A stretch of 64,000 nucleotides of DNA. Source: JAOUJD01 sp963811265 (GTDB lineage: Bacteria > Pseudomonadota > Gammaproteobacteria > Burkholderiales > Burkholderiaceae_F). The DNA lies in assembly GCA_963811265.1 (NCBI GenBank), contig CAWEQS010000007.1:1-64000 (forward strand). Reading direction: 5' to 3'. The notes beneath the pieces were generated by a model, which had not been told where the DNA came from, did no database searches, and saw nothing but the letters and a program-made list of their open reading frames with translations. This document shows, piece by piece, positions 27,591 through 35,968 of this stretch (its first letter is position 1; the number at the start of each line of letters is the position of its first letter). Both the position numbers and the translations under genes were made by a program.

Positions 27591-28792
27591 CACGCGGCCC
27601 TGGTCCGGTGATGCGCCGGCCGCAGCATCAGGTAGACCGCGCCGAGCGAGGCCAGCACGAGCGCCGGCAGCGCGTAGACGTTGAGGTCGGTCCAGCCGCT
27701 GGTCGACACCAGCGCGCCGGAGGCGGCCGACGACGAGATCATCGTGACGAAGACCGTGAGGTCGTTCACGCCCTGGACCTTGGCCTTCTCGGCCGAGGTA
27801 TAGGTCGTCGTCAGCAGCGTGGTGGCGCCGACGAACATGAAGTTCCAGCCGATCCCGAGCGTGAACAGCGCGAACCAGAAGTGCCAGTAGGTGAGGCCGG
27901 CGTGCGCGATGCCGACCGTCAGGAACATCAGCACGCAACCGGCCAGCATGATCGCCAGCACGCCGAAGCGGCGGATGAGGTTGCCGGTGAAGAATCCGGG
28001 AGCGAACATCCCGACCACGTGCCACTTCATCACGTCGGCGGTGTCCGGATAGCCGAAGCCGCACACCTTCATCGCCAGCGGCGTGGCCGTCATCAGCAGG
28101 TTCATGCTGCCGTAGCTGATCGCGCCGACGGCGACCGCGACGACGAACGCGGGCTGGCGCGCGATCCGCCCGAGCGGGCGCGCCGCCGCCGCGCTGGCGG
28201 AGATGACGGCCTGCGGAATGGCGAGTCGGCTGGCGACGGTGCCCGCCACCAGCGCGACCGCGGCCAGCACGAGGTAGCTGGCGGCGAACGCGGCCGGCAG
28301 CAGGTTCACGGTGTGCTTCGACAGTTCGGGCCCGATCAGCCCGCCGGCGATGCCGCCCGCCAGCACCAGGGAGATCGCGCGTTCCTTCAGCGCAGGGTCG
28401 TAGGCGTCGGCCACGTCGGCCGCGGCGAAGCGCAGGTACTGCGCGAACGCGTTGTAGATGCCCGTGCAGAACGTCCCCAGGCACAGCAGCACGAAGCTGC
28501 CGGTGAGCATGCCGAACGCGGCCGTCGAAGTGCCGACGATCCCCATCCCGCTGCCGAACATGAAGCCGGCGCGCCGTCCCCAGCGCGCCATCGCGAGCGA
28601 CGCGGGGACCGTGGTGAGCGCCGAGCCGACGATGTACGCGGTGATGGGCAGCGTCGCGTAGAGCGGCGTCGGCGACAGCGCGAGTCCCGCGAGGCCGTTG
28701 ATGGAGATCAGCGTGACGTTGTTGACGTACAGCAGCGCCTGGCAGATGGCGAGCAGCGAAATCTGCCGCCCGGCGGTCGCGGATGAGGACAC
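27590..28792 (-). CDS. MFS transporter
   Basis: A 400-residue, twelve-helix transporter starting at GTG 28792 with a ribosome site (TAGGAG) on the minus strand. Motifs: Ala-Arg-Trp-Gly-Arg-Arg-Ala-Gly between helices 2 and 3, and Leu-Lys-Glu-Arg-Ala-Ile-Ser-Leu. The last base of its stop is shared with the azlC start (TGATG), so it is co-transcribed with the amino-acid exporter and may have a related substrate, though this is a guess. It is divergent from ilvE. Confidence 0.85.
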   Translation of the reverse strand: MSSSATAGRQISLLAICQALLYVNNVTLISINGLAGLALSPTPLYATLPITAYIVGSALTTVPASLAMARWGRRAGFMFGSGMGIVGTSTAAFGMLTGSFVLLCLGTFCTGIYNAFAQYLRFAAADVADAYDPALKERAISLVLAGGIAGGLIGPELSKHTVNLLPAAFAASYLVLAAVALVAGTVASRLAIPQAVISASAAAARPLGRIARQPAFVVAVAVGAISYGSMNLLMTATPLAMKVCGFGYPDTADVMKWHVVGMFAPGFFTGNLIRRFGVLAIMLAGCVLMFLTVGIAHAGLTYWHFWFALFTLGIGWNFMFVGATTLLTTTYTSAEKAKVQGVNDLTVFVTMISSSAASGALVSTSGWTDLNVYALPALVLASLGAVYLMLRPAHHRTRAA

Positions 28793-28812
28793 GGGGACTC
28801 CTAGGAGCGCCG

Positions 28813-28890
28813 ATTATAGGAACCCATGTCGAACGCACGCGGTTCGCTAGAATCGCGGCCTTCAGCGTGAGCGGGCGCGCGCAGCGCGCC
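28813..28890. promoter_or_regulatory. Divergent promoter region for the MFS-azlCD operon and ilvE
   Basis: On the minus strand a perfect TATAAT (28813-28818) lies about 20 bases before the MFS start. On the plus strand TAGAAT (28848-28853) precedes ilvE by 66 bases. Neither has a strong -35. The ilvE leader contains a stem of 7 base pairs, GGCGCGC-GCA-GCGCGCC (28874-28890), which may hold the leader in a folded state. Confidence 0.45.
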
Positions 28891-28919
28891 GGCGCGAAAA
28901 TTCAACGGGAGAAGACGCG

Positions 28920-29840
28920 ATGTCGATGGCTGACCGCGACGGGTTCATCTGGTACGACGGCAAGCTGGTGCCGTGGCGCGATGCCACGACGCACGTCCTG
29001 ACGCACTCGCTGCACTACGGCCTCGCCGTCTTCGAGGGCGTGCGCGCGTACAAGACGCCCGCCGGCACGGGGATCTTCCGGCTGAAGGAGCACACCGACC
29101 GGCTGTTCAACTCCGCGAAGGTCTTCATGATGGAGATGCCGTACTCGCGCGAGCAGCTGATGGAGGCGCAGCGCGAGGTGGTGCGCGCGAACAAGCTGGA
29201 GTCGTGCTACCTGCGGCCGCTGGCGTTCTACGGATCCGAGAAGATGGGCGTCAGCCCCAAGGGTGCGTCCGTTCACGTGTCGATCGCCGCGTGGCCGTGG
29301 GGCGCGTACCTCGGCGAGGAGGGCCTCCTCAAGGGCATCCGCGTGAAGACGTCGTCGTTCCAGCGCCATCACATCAACGTGTCGATGGTCCGCACCAAGA
29401 CGTCGGGCCACTACGTGAACTCGATCCTCGCGAACATGGAAGCGACGCGCGACGGCTATGACGAAGCGCTGCTGCTCGACACCCAGGGCTTCGTCGCGGA
29501 GGGTGCGGGCGAGAACCTCTTCATCGTCAAGGACGGGCAGCTGGTCGAGCCCGAGATGGTCTCGGGCCTGACCGGAATCACGCGCGCCACCGTGATCGAA
29601 CTCGCGCGCGACCTCGGCCTCACCGTCACGGCGAGGCCGATGACCCGCGACGACGTGTACCTGGCCGATGAAGCGTTCTTCACCGGCACCGCCGCCGAGA
29701 TCACGCCGATCCGCGAACTCGACGGTCGCGCGATCGGCGCCGGGCGCCGCGGCCCGGTGACGGAGCGCATCCAGGACCTCTTCTTCGATGTCGTCAACGG
29801 CCGCGCCGAGAAGTACAGGCACTGGCTGACGCTGGTATGA
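28920..29840 (+). CDS. ilvE: Branched-chain amino acid aminotransferase
   Basis: A 306-residue class IV PLP aminotransferase that makes or degrades Leu, Ile and Val. Visible motifs: Thr-His-Ser-Leu-His-Tyr-Gly near residue 30, the PLP lysine region Val-Arg-Thr-Lys-Thr-Ser-Gly-His-Tyr at about 160, Glu-Gly-Ala-Gly-Glu-Asn-Leu-Phe-Ile, and Gly-Ile-Thr-Arg. The start is ATG 28920 after GGGAG. It is followed in an ATGA overlap by a small zinc-ribbon gene, an arrangement common in betaproteobacteria. It is divergent from an operon with an AzlCD branched-chain exporter, which fits shared control by amino-acid supply. Confidence 0.96.
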   Translation: MSMADRDGFIWYDGKLVPWRDATTHVLTHSLHYGLAVFEGVRAYKTPAGTGIFRLKEHTDRLFNSAKVFMMEMPYSREQLMEAQREVVRANKLESCYLRPLAFYGSEKMGVSPKGASVHVSIAAWPWGAYLGEEGLLKGIRVKTSSFQRHHINVSMVRTKTSGHYVNSILANMEATRDGYDEALLLDTQGFVAEGAGENLFIVKDGQLVEPEMVSGLTGITRATVIELARDLGLTVTARPMTRDDVYLADEAFFTGTAAEITPIRELDGRAIGAGRRGPVTERIQDLFFDVVNGRAEKYRHWLTLV

Positions 29841-30034
29841 GCGCGACCAAGGAGGGTCCGGTCGTCGAGCTGGCCGCCAAGGACCTGCCCGCGTTCTGCC
29901 CGAACCCGGCAATGCCGGTGTGGAACCATCATCCGCGCGTGTTCCTCGAGCTCGCGCACACCGGCCAGGCGATGTGCCCGTACTGCGGCACCGTGTACCG
30001 CCTGCGCGCCGGCGAAGTGATCAGGGGCCACTGA
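29837..30034 (+). CDS. Small zinc-ribbon protein (zf-CHCC family)
   Basis: A 65-residue protein with four zinc ligands in the order Cys-Pro-Asn-Pro, His-His, then Cys-Pro-Tyr-Cys, the NDUFS6-like CHCC zinc-finger pattern. It starts in an ATGA overlap with ilvE. The family is common in betaproteobacteria next to ilvE; its bacterial function is not known to me. Its stop codon lies within an 11-bp tandem duplication. Confidence 0.88.
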   Translation: MSATKEGPVVELAAKDLPAFCPNPAMPVWNHHPRVFLELAHTGQAMCPYCGTVYRLRAGEVIRGH

Positions 30035-30044
30035 GGGGCCACTG
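30023..30044 (+). repeat. 11-bp tandem duplication spanning a stop codon
   Basis: AGGGGCCACTG occurs twice in a row, at 30023-30033 and 30034-30044. The first copy ends in the TGA stop of the zinc-ribbon gene and the second repeats the last codons and stop out of use. It looks like a recent slippage event, or an assembly duplication. Confidence 0.7.
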
Positions 30045-30053
30045 ACCCATCGC

Positions 30054-30497
30054 ATGTCGCGCCTGACACGCCCTCTGCTGTTCTCCTCGTCGGAGGAGTG
30101 CGAGCACGCCTTCTACGAGGCGCTCGACAGCGCCGACGCGGCGGCGATCGCGGAGCTGTGGCTCGAGGACGACGACGTCGTCTGCGTCCACCCGGGCGGT
30201 CCGCGCCTGACCGGCCACGGCGCCGTGCGGGCGTCGTGGGCGGCCATCCTGTCGAACGGACCGCTGCACGTGCGCAGCTCGTCGCGCAAGTCGCTCGACA
30301 CGCCGACGGTCGCGGTCCACAACGTCGTCGAGGAAGTGCTCGTCACGCAGGGCCGCGAGCGCCGCATCGCGCGCGTCATCGCGACCAACGCCTACGTCAA
30401 GACCGGGGCGGGATGGAAGATGGTGCTGCACCACGCGTCCGCCGCACCCGATGGCGAGGCGGCCAGCTTCGACGAGTCGCACGCGGTCCTGCACTGA
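30054..30497 (+). CDS. NTF2-like / SnoaL-like protein
   Basis: A 147-residue single-domain protein. The pattern Glu-Cys-Glu-His-Ala-Phe-Tyr-Glu-Ala-Leu, then Trp-Leu-Glu-Asp-Asp-Asp-Val-Val-Cys-Val-His-Pro-Gly, and a C-terminal Gly-Trp-Lys-Met-Val-Leu-His-His is typical of the SnoaL-like (NTF2 fold) family, which has a cone-shaped pocket. Members range from isomerases to proteins with no known activity, so I assign no reaction. It follows the zinc-ribbon gene closely and precedes a hydrolase gene, and is probably in one operon with ilvE. Confidence 0.8.
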   Translation: MSRLTRPLLFSSSEECEHAFYEALDSADAAAIAELWLEDDDVVCVHPGGPRLTGHGAVRASWAAILSNGPLHVRSSSRKSLDTPTVAVHNVVEEVLVTQGRERRIARVIATNAYVKTGAGWKMVLHHASAAPDGEAASFDESHAVLH

Positions 30498-30540
30498 CTC
30501 CCGGCCCGCGCGCCCGCTGGCGCTTCGCCGCCATGCCGCC

Positions 30541-31515
30541 ATGCCTCTCGTGACCTCGACCTATCGCGCGCCGCGCTGGCTGCCCGGCGGGCACCTGCAG
30601 ACGATCTGGCCGGCGCGGCTCGTGCCGCTGCCGAAGGTCGCCTACCGCCGCGAACGCTGGCCGACGCCGGACGGCGACTTCATCGACGTCGACTTCGCGC
30701 AGCCCGAGCCCGCTGCCCCCGAGGCGCCGCTGCTCGCGATGTTCCACGGCCTCGAGGGCGATTCGGGCAGCCACTACGCGCGCGCGACGATGCGCCACTT
30801 CGCGGATCGCGGCTGGCGCGCGGCGGTCGTTCACTTCCGCGGCTGCTCGGGGGAGCCGAACCAGCTGCTCCGCGCGTATCACTCGGGCGACTCGGAGGAG
30901 GGCGACTGGGTGCTGCGCGCATTCCACGCGCGCTGGCCGGTCGCGCCGCTGCATGCCGTCGGCATCTCGCTCGGCGGCAACATGCTCGCCAAGTGGCTCG
31001 GCGAGCGCGGCGAAGAGGCGCGGTTCGTCGCCGCCGCCGCGTCGATCGGCTCGCCGCTGGACCTCGTCGCCGGGGGACACGCGATCGGACGCGGCTTCAA
31101 CCTGCTGTACACGAAGATGTTCCTCGCGACGCTGAAGGACAAGGCGCGCGACAAGGCGCAGCGCTTCGGCTACGCGATCGACGTCGACGTGCTTCGACGC
31201 GCGCGCAACCTCTACGAGTTCGACAACCTGTTCACCGCGCCCGTGCACGGTTTCCGCGACACGCTCGACTACTGGACGCGCGCGTCGGCCAAGCCGCTGC
31301 TTCGAAACGTGCGCGTGCCGCACCTCGTGCTGAACGCGCGCAACGATCCCTTCGTTCCCGCCGAAAGCCTCCCTGGTCCGGACGACGTGTCGAGCGACGT
31401 CACGCTGGAGCAGCCCGACGAGGGCGGCCACATCGGCTTCGCCAGTGGCCGCTTTCCGGGCCACCTGCGTTTCCTGCCGGAACGCCTCGAGCGGTTCTTC
31501 AGCGAGCGCGGCTAG
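30541..31515 (+). CDS. YheT-family alpha/beta hydrolase
   Basis: 324 residues starting at ATG 30541 (Pro-Leu-Val-Thr-Ser-Thr-Tyr). Residues 10-25 read Trp-Leu-Pro-Gly-Gly-His-Leu-Gln-Thr-Ile-Trp-Pro, the signature of the YheT/ABHD1-like group. The nucleophile elbow is Gly-Ile-Ser-Leu-Gly-Gly-Asn (Ser at about 142). The acid (Asn-Asp-Pro-Phe near 275) and His (Gly-Gly-His-Ile-Gly-Phe) are in place. It is predicted to hydrolyse esters; natural substrates of bacterial YheT proteins are poorly known. An upstream in-frame start at 30451 would overlap the previous gene and is rejected. Confidence 0.9.
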   Translation: MPLVTSTYRAPRWLPGGHLQTIWPARLVPLPKVAYRRERWPTPDGDFIDVDFAQPEPAAPEAPLLAMFHGLEGDSGSHYARATMRHFADRGWRAAVVHFRGCSGEPNQLLRAYHSGDSEEGDWVLRAFHARWPVAPLHAVGISLGGNMLAKWLGERGEEARFVAAAASIGSPLDLVAGGHAIGRGFNLLYTKMFLATLKDKARDKAQRFGYAIDVDVLRRARNLYEFDNLFTAPVHGFRDTLDYWTRASAKPLLRNVRVPHLVLNARNDPFVPAESLPGPDDVSSDVTLEQPDEGGHIGFASGRFPGHLRFLPERLERFFSERG

Positions 31516-31539
31516 CCGCGCAGGCCTGATGCCGCGGTT

Positions 31540-32130
31540 TCAGGTGACCTTGCCGTCGCCGGGCCGTGCAACGAAGCCGAAGGTGTCCGGCCAGTTGGTC
31601 GAGCCGACGCGCTCGACCGGAACAGCCGCTCTCGCGTGCTGCACGTGGAGCCCGTGCGGTCTCAGGAACGCCTCGCCGTCGCCGGCCATCCACCGCTCGA
31701 GGCTGTGTTCGTCGAGTGCGCGTCCCTGGCCGTCGACCAGCCGCTCCGCGAAGTTCGCGGAGTCACCGCTGTCGACCAGCCCGGGACCGAGTTCGGTCTC
31801 GAGGAAGAGGTGTCCTTCCGCGTCCGCGAATGCGCCCTGCAGGTCTCTCGGGTACGTCCCCGTGTGTGCCTGCAGGCGCCCGGATCCGTCGAGTCGATAG
31901 ATGAGCGGAGTCGCGTCGAGCGAAACGAAGACGCGCTGCGGGCCGTTCTGGAAGAACCAGTTGCCTTGATCGTCGTGCGCGTAATTGCGCGCGATGAAGT
32001 CGCGGATCGACGGATTGTCGATCGGTTCGCCCTTGATCCTCCACTCGCCGCGCGCAGTCAGCTCCAGCCAGCCGTAGACGGCGGGAACGTTCGGCCACTT
32101 GGCCATGGCGGCCTTGACGATGTCGTCCAT
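31540..32130 (-). CDS. Conserved hypothetical protein
   Basis: A 196-residue cytoplasmic-looking protein. It begins Met-Asp-Asp-Ile-Val-Lys-Ala-Ala-Met-Ala-Lys-Trp-Pro-Asn-Val-Pro and contains Asn-Trp-Phe-Phe-Gln-Asn-Gly-Pro-Gln-Arg-Val-Phe-Val, both of which I recall from uncharacterised proteins conserved in betaproteobacteria. No catalytic motif or membrane segment is evident. It is convergent with the hydrolase gene and is preceded by a repeat-filled intergenic region. Function unknown. Confidence 0.8.
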   Translation of the reverse strand: MDDIVKAAMAKWPNVPAVYGWLELTARGEWRIKGEPIDNPSIRDFIARNYAHDDQGNWFFQNGPQRVFVSLDATPLIYRLDGSGRLQAHTGTYPRDLQGAFADAEGHLFLETELGPGLVDSGDSANFAERLVDGQGRALDEHSLERWMAGDGEAFLRPHGLHVQHARAAVPVERVGSTNWPDTFGFVARPGDGKVT

Positions 32131-32581
32131 TGGTAGAGCGTAGCGAGGTTGGCTTCTTGATTGGGATTGCGGTCGCTGGATCGTTGTTCCGCCCTCGCCA
32201 CGTCGTCGCCATGCCGCGGCAGGCGGGGCGCGGCGGCGGCGCGTGCCGTGGCGGTCGGCGCTGCGCGCCGACTCCGCTCCGCTGCTCGGCCCGAGGTCGT
32301 GCCGCGGAACTCGCTGCGTTCGCTCCGCGAACTCCGCTCAAACATGCCGCGGCAAGTCAGACACGAAGCGCGCTGGCGCGCGCCGACCTCGGTCCTCCGC
32401 TGCTCGCCGCCACGGAACGCGCCGCCGCCGCACCCCGCCTGCCACGGCACCACCGCTGGGAGAGGGGGGAAGAGCGACTGCCGCAGATACGTTCGCGCCC
32501 TTGCCTCGGCACGGCAGCCCGCCCGCCGCTTCCCGCCTGCCGCGCGACCAAGGAGAGAGAATCTCGGGGGCTCCGGTCTCG
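32131..32581. repeat. Gene-free region of dispersed GC-rich repeats with a 43-bp inverted pair
   Basis: No credible gene is seen in these 451 bases. A 43-base element at 32212-32254 is matched in reverse complement at 32407-32449 with three mismatches. Shorter relatives, centred on TGCCGCGGCAGG, occur at about 32310 and 32343 in the same orientation and at about 32510-32550 in the opposite one. Open frames through the region have repeat-driven composition (Ala/Arg/Gly) and no ribosome sites. It could be a mobile-repeat (REP-like) cluster, a structured RNA region or a recombination site. Confidence 0.65.
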
Positions 32582-33667
32582 TCAGTCGAACACGGGACTC
32601 TCGACCCCGAGAATCTTGTGCAGCTTCGGGCTCGTAGTCGTGTACTGCAGGTGCACCTTGCGCTCGGGGAAGATGTAGCGCGTCGAACCGAAGGCGGCCA
32701 GCGCCGCTTCGTGGAAGCCGGAGAGGATCAGCTTCTTCTTGCCCGGGTACGTGTTGATGTCGCCGACGGCGAAGATGCCCGGGACGTTGGTCTCGAACTT
32801 CTCCGTGTCGACGAGGATCTGCTTGCGCTCGAGGTCGAGGCCCCATTCGGCGATCGGGCCGAGCTTCGGCGACAGGCCGAAGAACACCAGCAGCACGTCG
32901 AGCGGCACCCGGCGCGTCAGCCCGTCGAGCGAGGTGACGCGGACTTCCGTCATGCGGCCGTCCTGTTCCTCGAAGCCGGTGACCTGGCCGACGAGGAACT
33001 GCATCTGCAACTGGTCGCACGACTCCCTCATCTTCGCGACCGAGGCCGGCGCCGCGCGGAAGCCGTCACGGCGGTGCACCAGCACGACGTTCTCGGCCTT
33101 GCCGACGAGGTCGAGCGTCCAGTCGAGCGCGGAGTCGCCGCCGCCGACGATCACGAGGCTCTTTCCGTGGAAGCGCGACGGGTCGCGAACGCGGTAGAAC
33201 AACTGCGTGCCGGCGAACTTCTCGATCTCCGGCACCTTGAGCGCGCGCGGCTGGAACGATCCGACGCCGGCCGCGATGATGATGACCTTGGTGAGGAACC
33301 GCGTGCCGACGCTCGTCTCGACGTAGAAGCGCCCGTCGTCCTCCTTGCGGACCGCGCTGACCTCCTGGCCGAGATGGAAGGTCGCGCCGAACGGCTCGAT
33401 CTGCTTGAGCAGGTTCTCCGTCAGTTCCTTGCCGGTGCACACCGGGATCGCCGGGATGTCGTAGATCGGCTTGTCCGGGTACAGCTCGATGCACTGGCCG
33501 CCGACTTCCTTGAGCGAGTCGATGACGTGCGCCTTGATCTCGAGGAGGCCGAGTTCGAAGACCTGGAACAGGCCGACGGGACCGGCGCCGACGATCACGG
33601 CGTCCGTCTCGATCGGGGCGCTGGTCGCGTCGGGAGGCGTTTGAGTGGGATGCTCTGCGAGGTTCAT
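32582..33667 (-). CDS. Ferredoxin/flavodoxin-NADP+ reductase (TrxR-like type)
   Basis: A 361-residue FAD- and NADPH-binding oxidoreductase. FAD site: Val-Gly-Ala-Gly-Pro-Val-Gly-Leu (about residue 25). NADPH site: Val-Gly-Gly-Gly-Asp-Ser-Ala-Leu-Asp (about 170). The C-terminal FAD contact is Gly-Asp-Ile-Asn-Thr-Tyr-Pro-Gly. There is no Cys-x-x-Cys redox pair between the two, which separates this FNR type (as in Bacillus YumC) from true thioredoxin reductase. It would exchange electrons between NADPH and ferredoxin or flavodoxin. A minus-strand TACAAT at 33724-33729 about 55 bases upstream may be its -10. Confidence 0.9.
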   Translation of the reverse strand: MNLAEHPTQTPPDATSAPIETDAVIVGAGPVGLFQVFELGLLEIKAHVIDSLKEVGGQCIELYPDKPIYDIPAIPVCTGKELTENLLKQIEPFGATFHLGQEVSAVRKEDDGRFYVETSVGTRFLTKVIIIAAGVGSFQPRALKVPEIEKFAGTQLFYRVRDPSRFHGKSLVIVGGGDSALDWTLDLVGKAENVVLVHRRDGFRAAPASVAKMRESCDQLQMQFLVGQVTGFEEQDGRMTEVRVTSLDGLTRRVPLDVLLVFFGLSPKLGPIAEWGLDLERKQILVDTEKFETNVPGIFAVGDINTYPGKKKLILSGFHEAALAAFGSTRYIFPERKVHLQYTTTSPKLHKILGVESPVFD

Positions 33668-33785
33668 TGCGGCGACGGCGCGGAGGGTTTCGATCGCGTG
33701 CCGTCCGGTTCGGCAAAGCTTGGATTGTAAGGAGTCCCGCCCGACCCTTCAGGTCGCGAGGGATTGCCGCCGGTGGCCGGGAGGC

Positions 33786-35315
33786 TCAGCGGCCGGACTT
33801 GCCCTGGTCCGGCGATGCCCGGCCCGACTCCCTCAGCAAGTCCTGCTCGCGCTTGAACTGGGCCCGCAGGTCGCGCAGCCGGGCGTCGATCTCCGACATC
33901 GTGTAGAAGTCGCCGTCGTTTGCCTGCCGCGCCATCTCGAGTTGCTGGATCGCCGGCGCCACGGCGCCGAACAACGCGTACATCTCGCCGACCGCCTGGT
34001 GGTGCAGCGTGCGGCGGTTCAGGGCTTCGTAGGCTCGGCCCAGCAGCGCGTGGTAGGCGGGCTGGCTGCGCGAGATCGCGTCCTGGTTGCGGAGGAAGGT
34101 GATCGCTTCCTGGTAACGGTTGGTCTTCAGCAGCAGGTCGACGTAGTGGTGGGCCGCCATGCCGGACAGCGGGTGGCGCGCCGCGTTCTCCTGGGCGAGC
34201 TTGATCGCCTCGTCGCGCGCGGCGTCGTCGCGCGCCGCCGCGAAGCGGGCCTCCACCACGACCTTGTCCAGGATGACGGACGAGCCCGGCGCGAGGCGCC
34301 TGGCGGCCAGAGCGTTCTGCAGGGCGACCTCGGCCAGGTTGAGCTTCAGCGCCGCGACCGCGGCTCCGTAGCGCGCCGCGTACTCGGCGTGGGTCGTTCG
34401 GTTGTTGATCTGCCCGTTGAAGTACTCCAGCGCGTCGCGCCAGCCCTGCGTCGTCGTCTCCTGCAGCACGCGCAGGCGCGCCCGGATCAACTGGAACTCG
34501 AGGCTGTCGGCGCGCTGCTTGAACGGCAGGTTGCGCGTGCGGTTCTGCATGTCGGAGATACGCTCGACGGTCATCGGGTGCGTGCGCAGGTAGGCCGGCG
34601 CCGTGCCCTCGTAGATCCGCGTGCCTGCCTGCATGCGGGCGAAGAAGCCTTCCATGCCGCGGGCGTCGAACCCGGCCTCGACCAGCGTCTGGAAGCCCAC
34701 TCGATCCGCCTCGCGCTCCGCCTCGCGCGAGAAGTTGAGCTGCTGCTGCACCATCGCGGCCTGGCTGCCGATGATCGCCGCCTGCGTCAGGTCGCCGCTC
34801 GACGAGCCGCCCGCGCGCGCGGCGAGGATGGCGAGCAGCAGCGCGCCGATCGCCATCGCGGTGCTTTCCTTCTGCCGCGCGATCATCCGCGCGATGTGGC
34901 GCTGGGTGACGTGGCCGATCTCGTGGCCCAGCACGCTCGCGAGTTCCGATTCGCTCTGGGACGTGATGACGAGGCCGGTGTGCACGCCGATGAACCCGCC
35001 GGGCAGCGCGAACGCGTTGAGCATCGGGTCGCGGATGATGAAGAACACGAAGTCCAGCGACCGGGAAGGACTGACCGAGACCAGGCGATAGCCGAGGTTG
35101 TTCAGGTACTCGGTCGACTCCGGGTCGGGCAGGTAGCTCGGGTCGCGGCGGACCTGCAGCATGATCTGCTCGCCGAGCCTGCGCTCGATCGCCGGGGGCA
35201 GATCTTCGGCGCCTGCTTCGCCGAGCGATGGAAGGTCCGGCGACTGGGCACGCGCGAGCGGCGCGTTCAGCGCGAAGGAGACGAGAGCGACGACGAGGAG
35301 ACGAAAGACCTTCAA
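33786..35315 (-). CDS. Exported M48-family metalloprotease with TPR domain (BepA-like)
   Basis: About 509 residues from TTG 35315, which gives a signal peptide ending Ala-Arg-Ala-Gln near residue 24; the longer open frame to 35480 overlaps moaC and is not used. The zinc motif His-Glu-Ile-Gly-His is at 131-135 and the third ligand is in Glu-Ala-Asp-Arg-Val-Gly at about 200. The C-terminal half is helical TPR-like sequence. In Escherichia coli BepA is a periplasmic chaperone-protease that assists or removes stalled outer-membrane proteins such as LptD. It is divergent from moaC. Confidence 0.9.
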   Translation of the reverse strand: MKVFRLLVVALVSFALNAPLARAQSPDLPSLGEAGAEDLPPAIERRLGEQIMLQVRRDPSYLPDPESTEYLNNLGYRLVSVSPSRSLDFVFFIIRDPMLNAFALPGGFIGVHTGLVITSQSESELASVLGHEIGHVTQRHIARMIARQKESTAMAIGALLLAILAARAGGSSSGDLTQAAIIGSQAAMVQQQLNFSREAEREADRVGFQTLVEAGFDARGMEGFFARMQAGTRIYEGTAPAYLRTHPMTVERISDMQNRTRNLPFKQRADSLEFQLIRARLRVLQETTTQGWRDALEYFNGQINNRTTHAEYAARYGAAVAALKLNLAEVALQNALAARRLAPGSSVILDKVVVEARFAAARDDAARDEAIKLAQENAARHPLSGMAAHHYVDLLLKTNRYQEAITFLRNQDAISRSQPAYHALLGRAYEALNRRTLHHQAVGEMYALFGAVAPAIQQLEMARQANDGDFYTMSEIDARLRDLRAQFKREQDLLRESGRASPDQGKSGR

Positions 35316-35470
35316 GAGCGCTTCACAATAGCAGCCGGGGACCTGCCCGCGACCCTGCAACGGGCCTGGTTCGATGCGGTGGCCCTCGGCTTTGTATGAT
35401 AGCCAGCCGCGCATTTCGTTCCGTTTCACCGGGCGGCCGTGTGCGCTGTCGCACGCTGACCAGGGACCCC

Positions 35471-35947
35471 ATGAGCTCATTGACCCACTTCGATTCCGGC
35501 GGCCAGGCCCACATGGTCGACGTCGGCGGCAAGCCGGTGACGCACCGCGTGGCGGTGGCCGCCGGCCGCATCGTCATGCAACCGGCGACGTTCGAACTCG
35601 TCGCGGGCGGCACGTCGAAGAAGGGCGATGTGCTCGGCGTGGCGCGGATCGCGGCGATCCAGGCCGCGAAACGGACGTCCGAACTGATCCCGCTGTGCCA
35701 CCCGCTCGCGATCACGAAGATCGGCGTCGAATTCTCGCTCGACGCGGCCGCCCACGCCGTGGAGTGCCGCGCCGAGGTCCACACGACCGGGCAGACCGGC
35801 GTCGAGATGGAAGCGCTGACGGCCGTGCAGATCGGCCTGCTGACCATCTACGACATGTGCAAGGCCGTCGACCGCGGGATGGAAATCGGCGGAGTGCGCC
35901 TGCTCGAGAAGCACGGCGGCAAGTCCGGCAGCTGGGTCGCGGCCTGA
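35471..35947 (+). CDS. moaC: Cyclic pyranopterin monophosphate synthase accessory protein MoaC
   Basis: 158 residues starting at ATG 35471. It makes cyclic pyranopterin monophosphate, the first stable intermediate of molybdenum cofactor synthesis, together with MoaA. The conserved segments are Leu-Ile-Pro-Leu-Cys-His-Pro-Leu, Thr-Gly-Gln-Thr-Gly-Val-Glu-Met-Glu-Ala-Leu, and Tyr-Asp-Met-Cys-Lys-Ala with Lys-His-Gly-Gly-Lys-Ser-Gly at the end. Length and motifs are complete. A plus-strand TATGAT (35395-35400) may be its -10. No other molybdopterin gene is nearby. Confidence 0.96.
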   Translation: MSSLTHFDSGGQAHMVDVGGKPVTHRVAVAAGRIVMQPATFELVAGGTSKKGDVLGVARIAAIQAAKRTSELIPLCHPLAITKIGVEFSLDAAAHAVECRAEVHTTGQTGVEMEALTAVQIGLLTIYDMCKAVDRGMEIGGVRLLEKHGGKSGSWVAA

Positions 35948-35968
35948 CTGTGCCCCGGGCTGTGCTCC

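Noticed and set aside
32131..32581. CRISPR array
   Set aside because: The repeats are not evenly spaced, differ in length and occur in both orientations. No cas gene is present.
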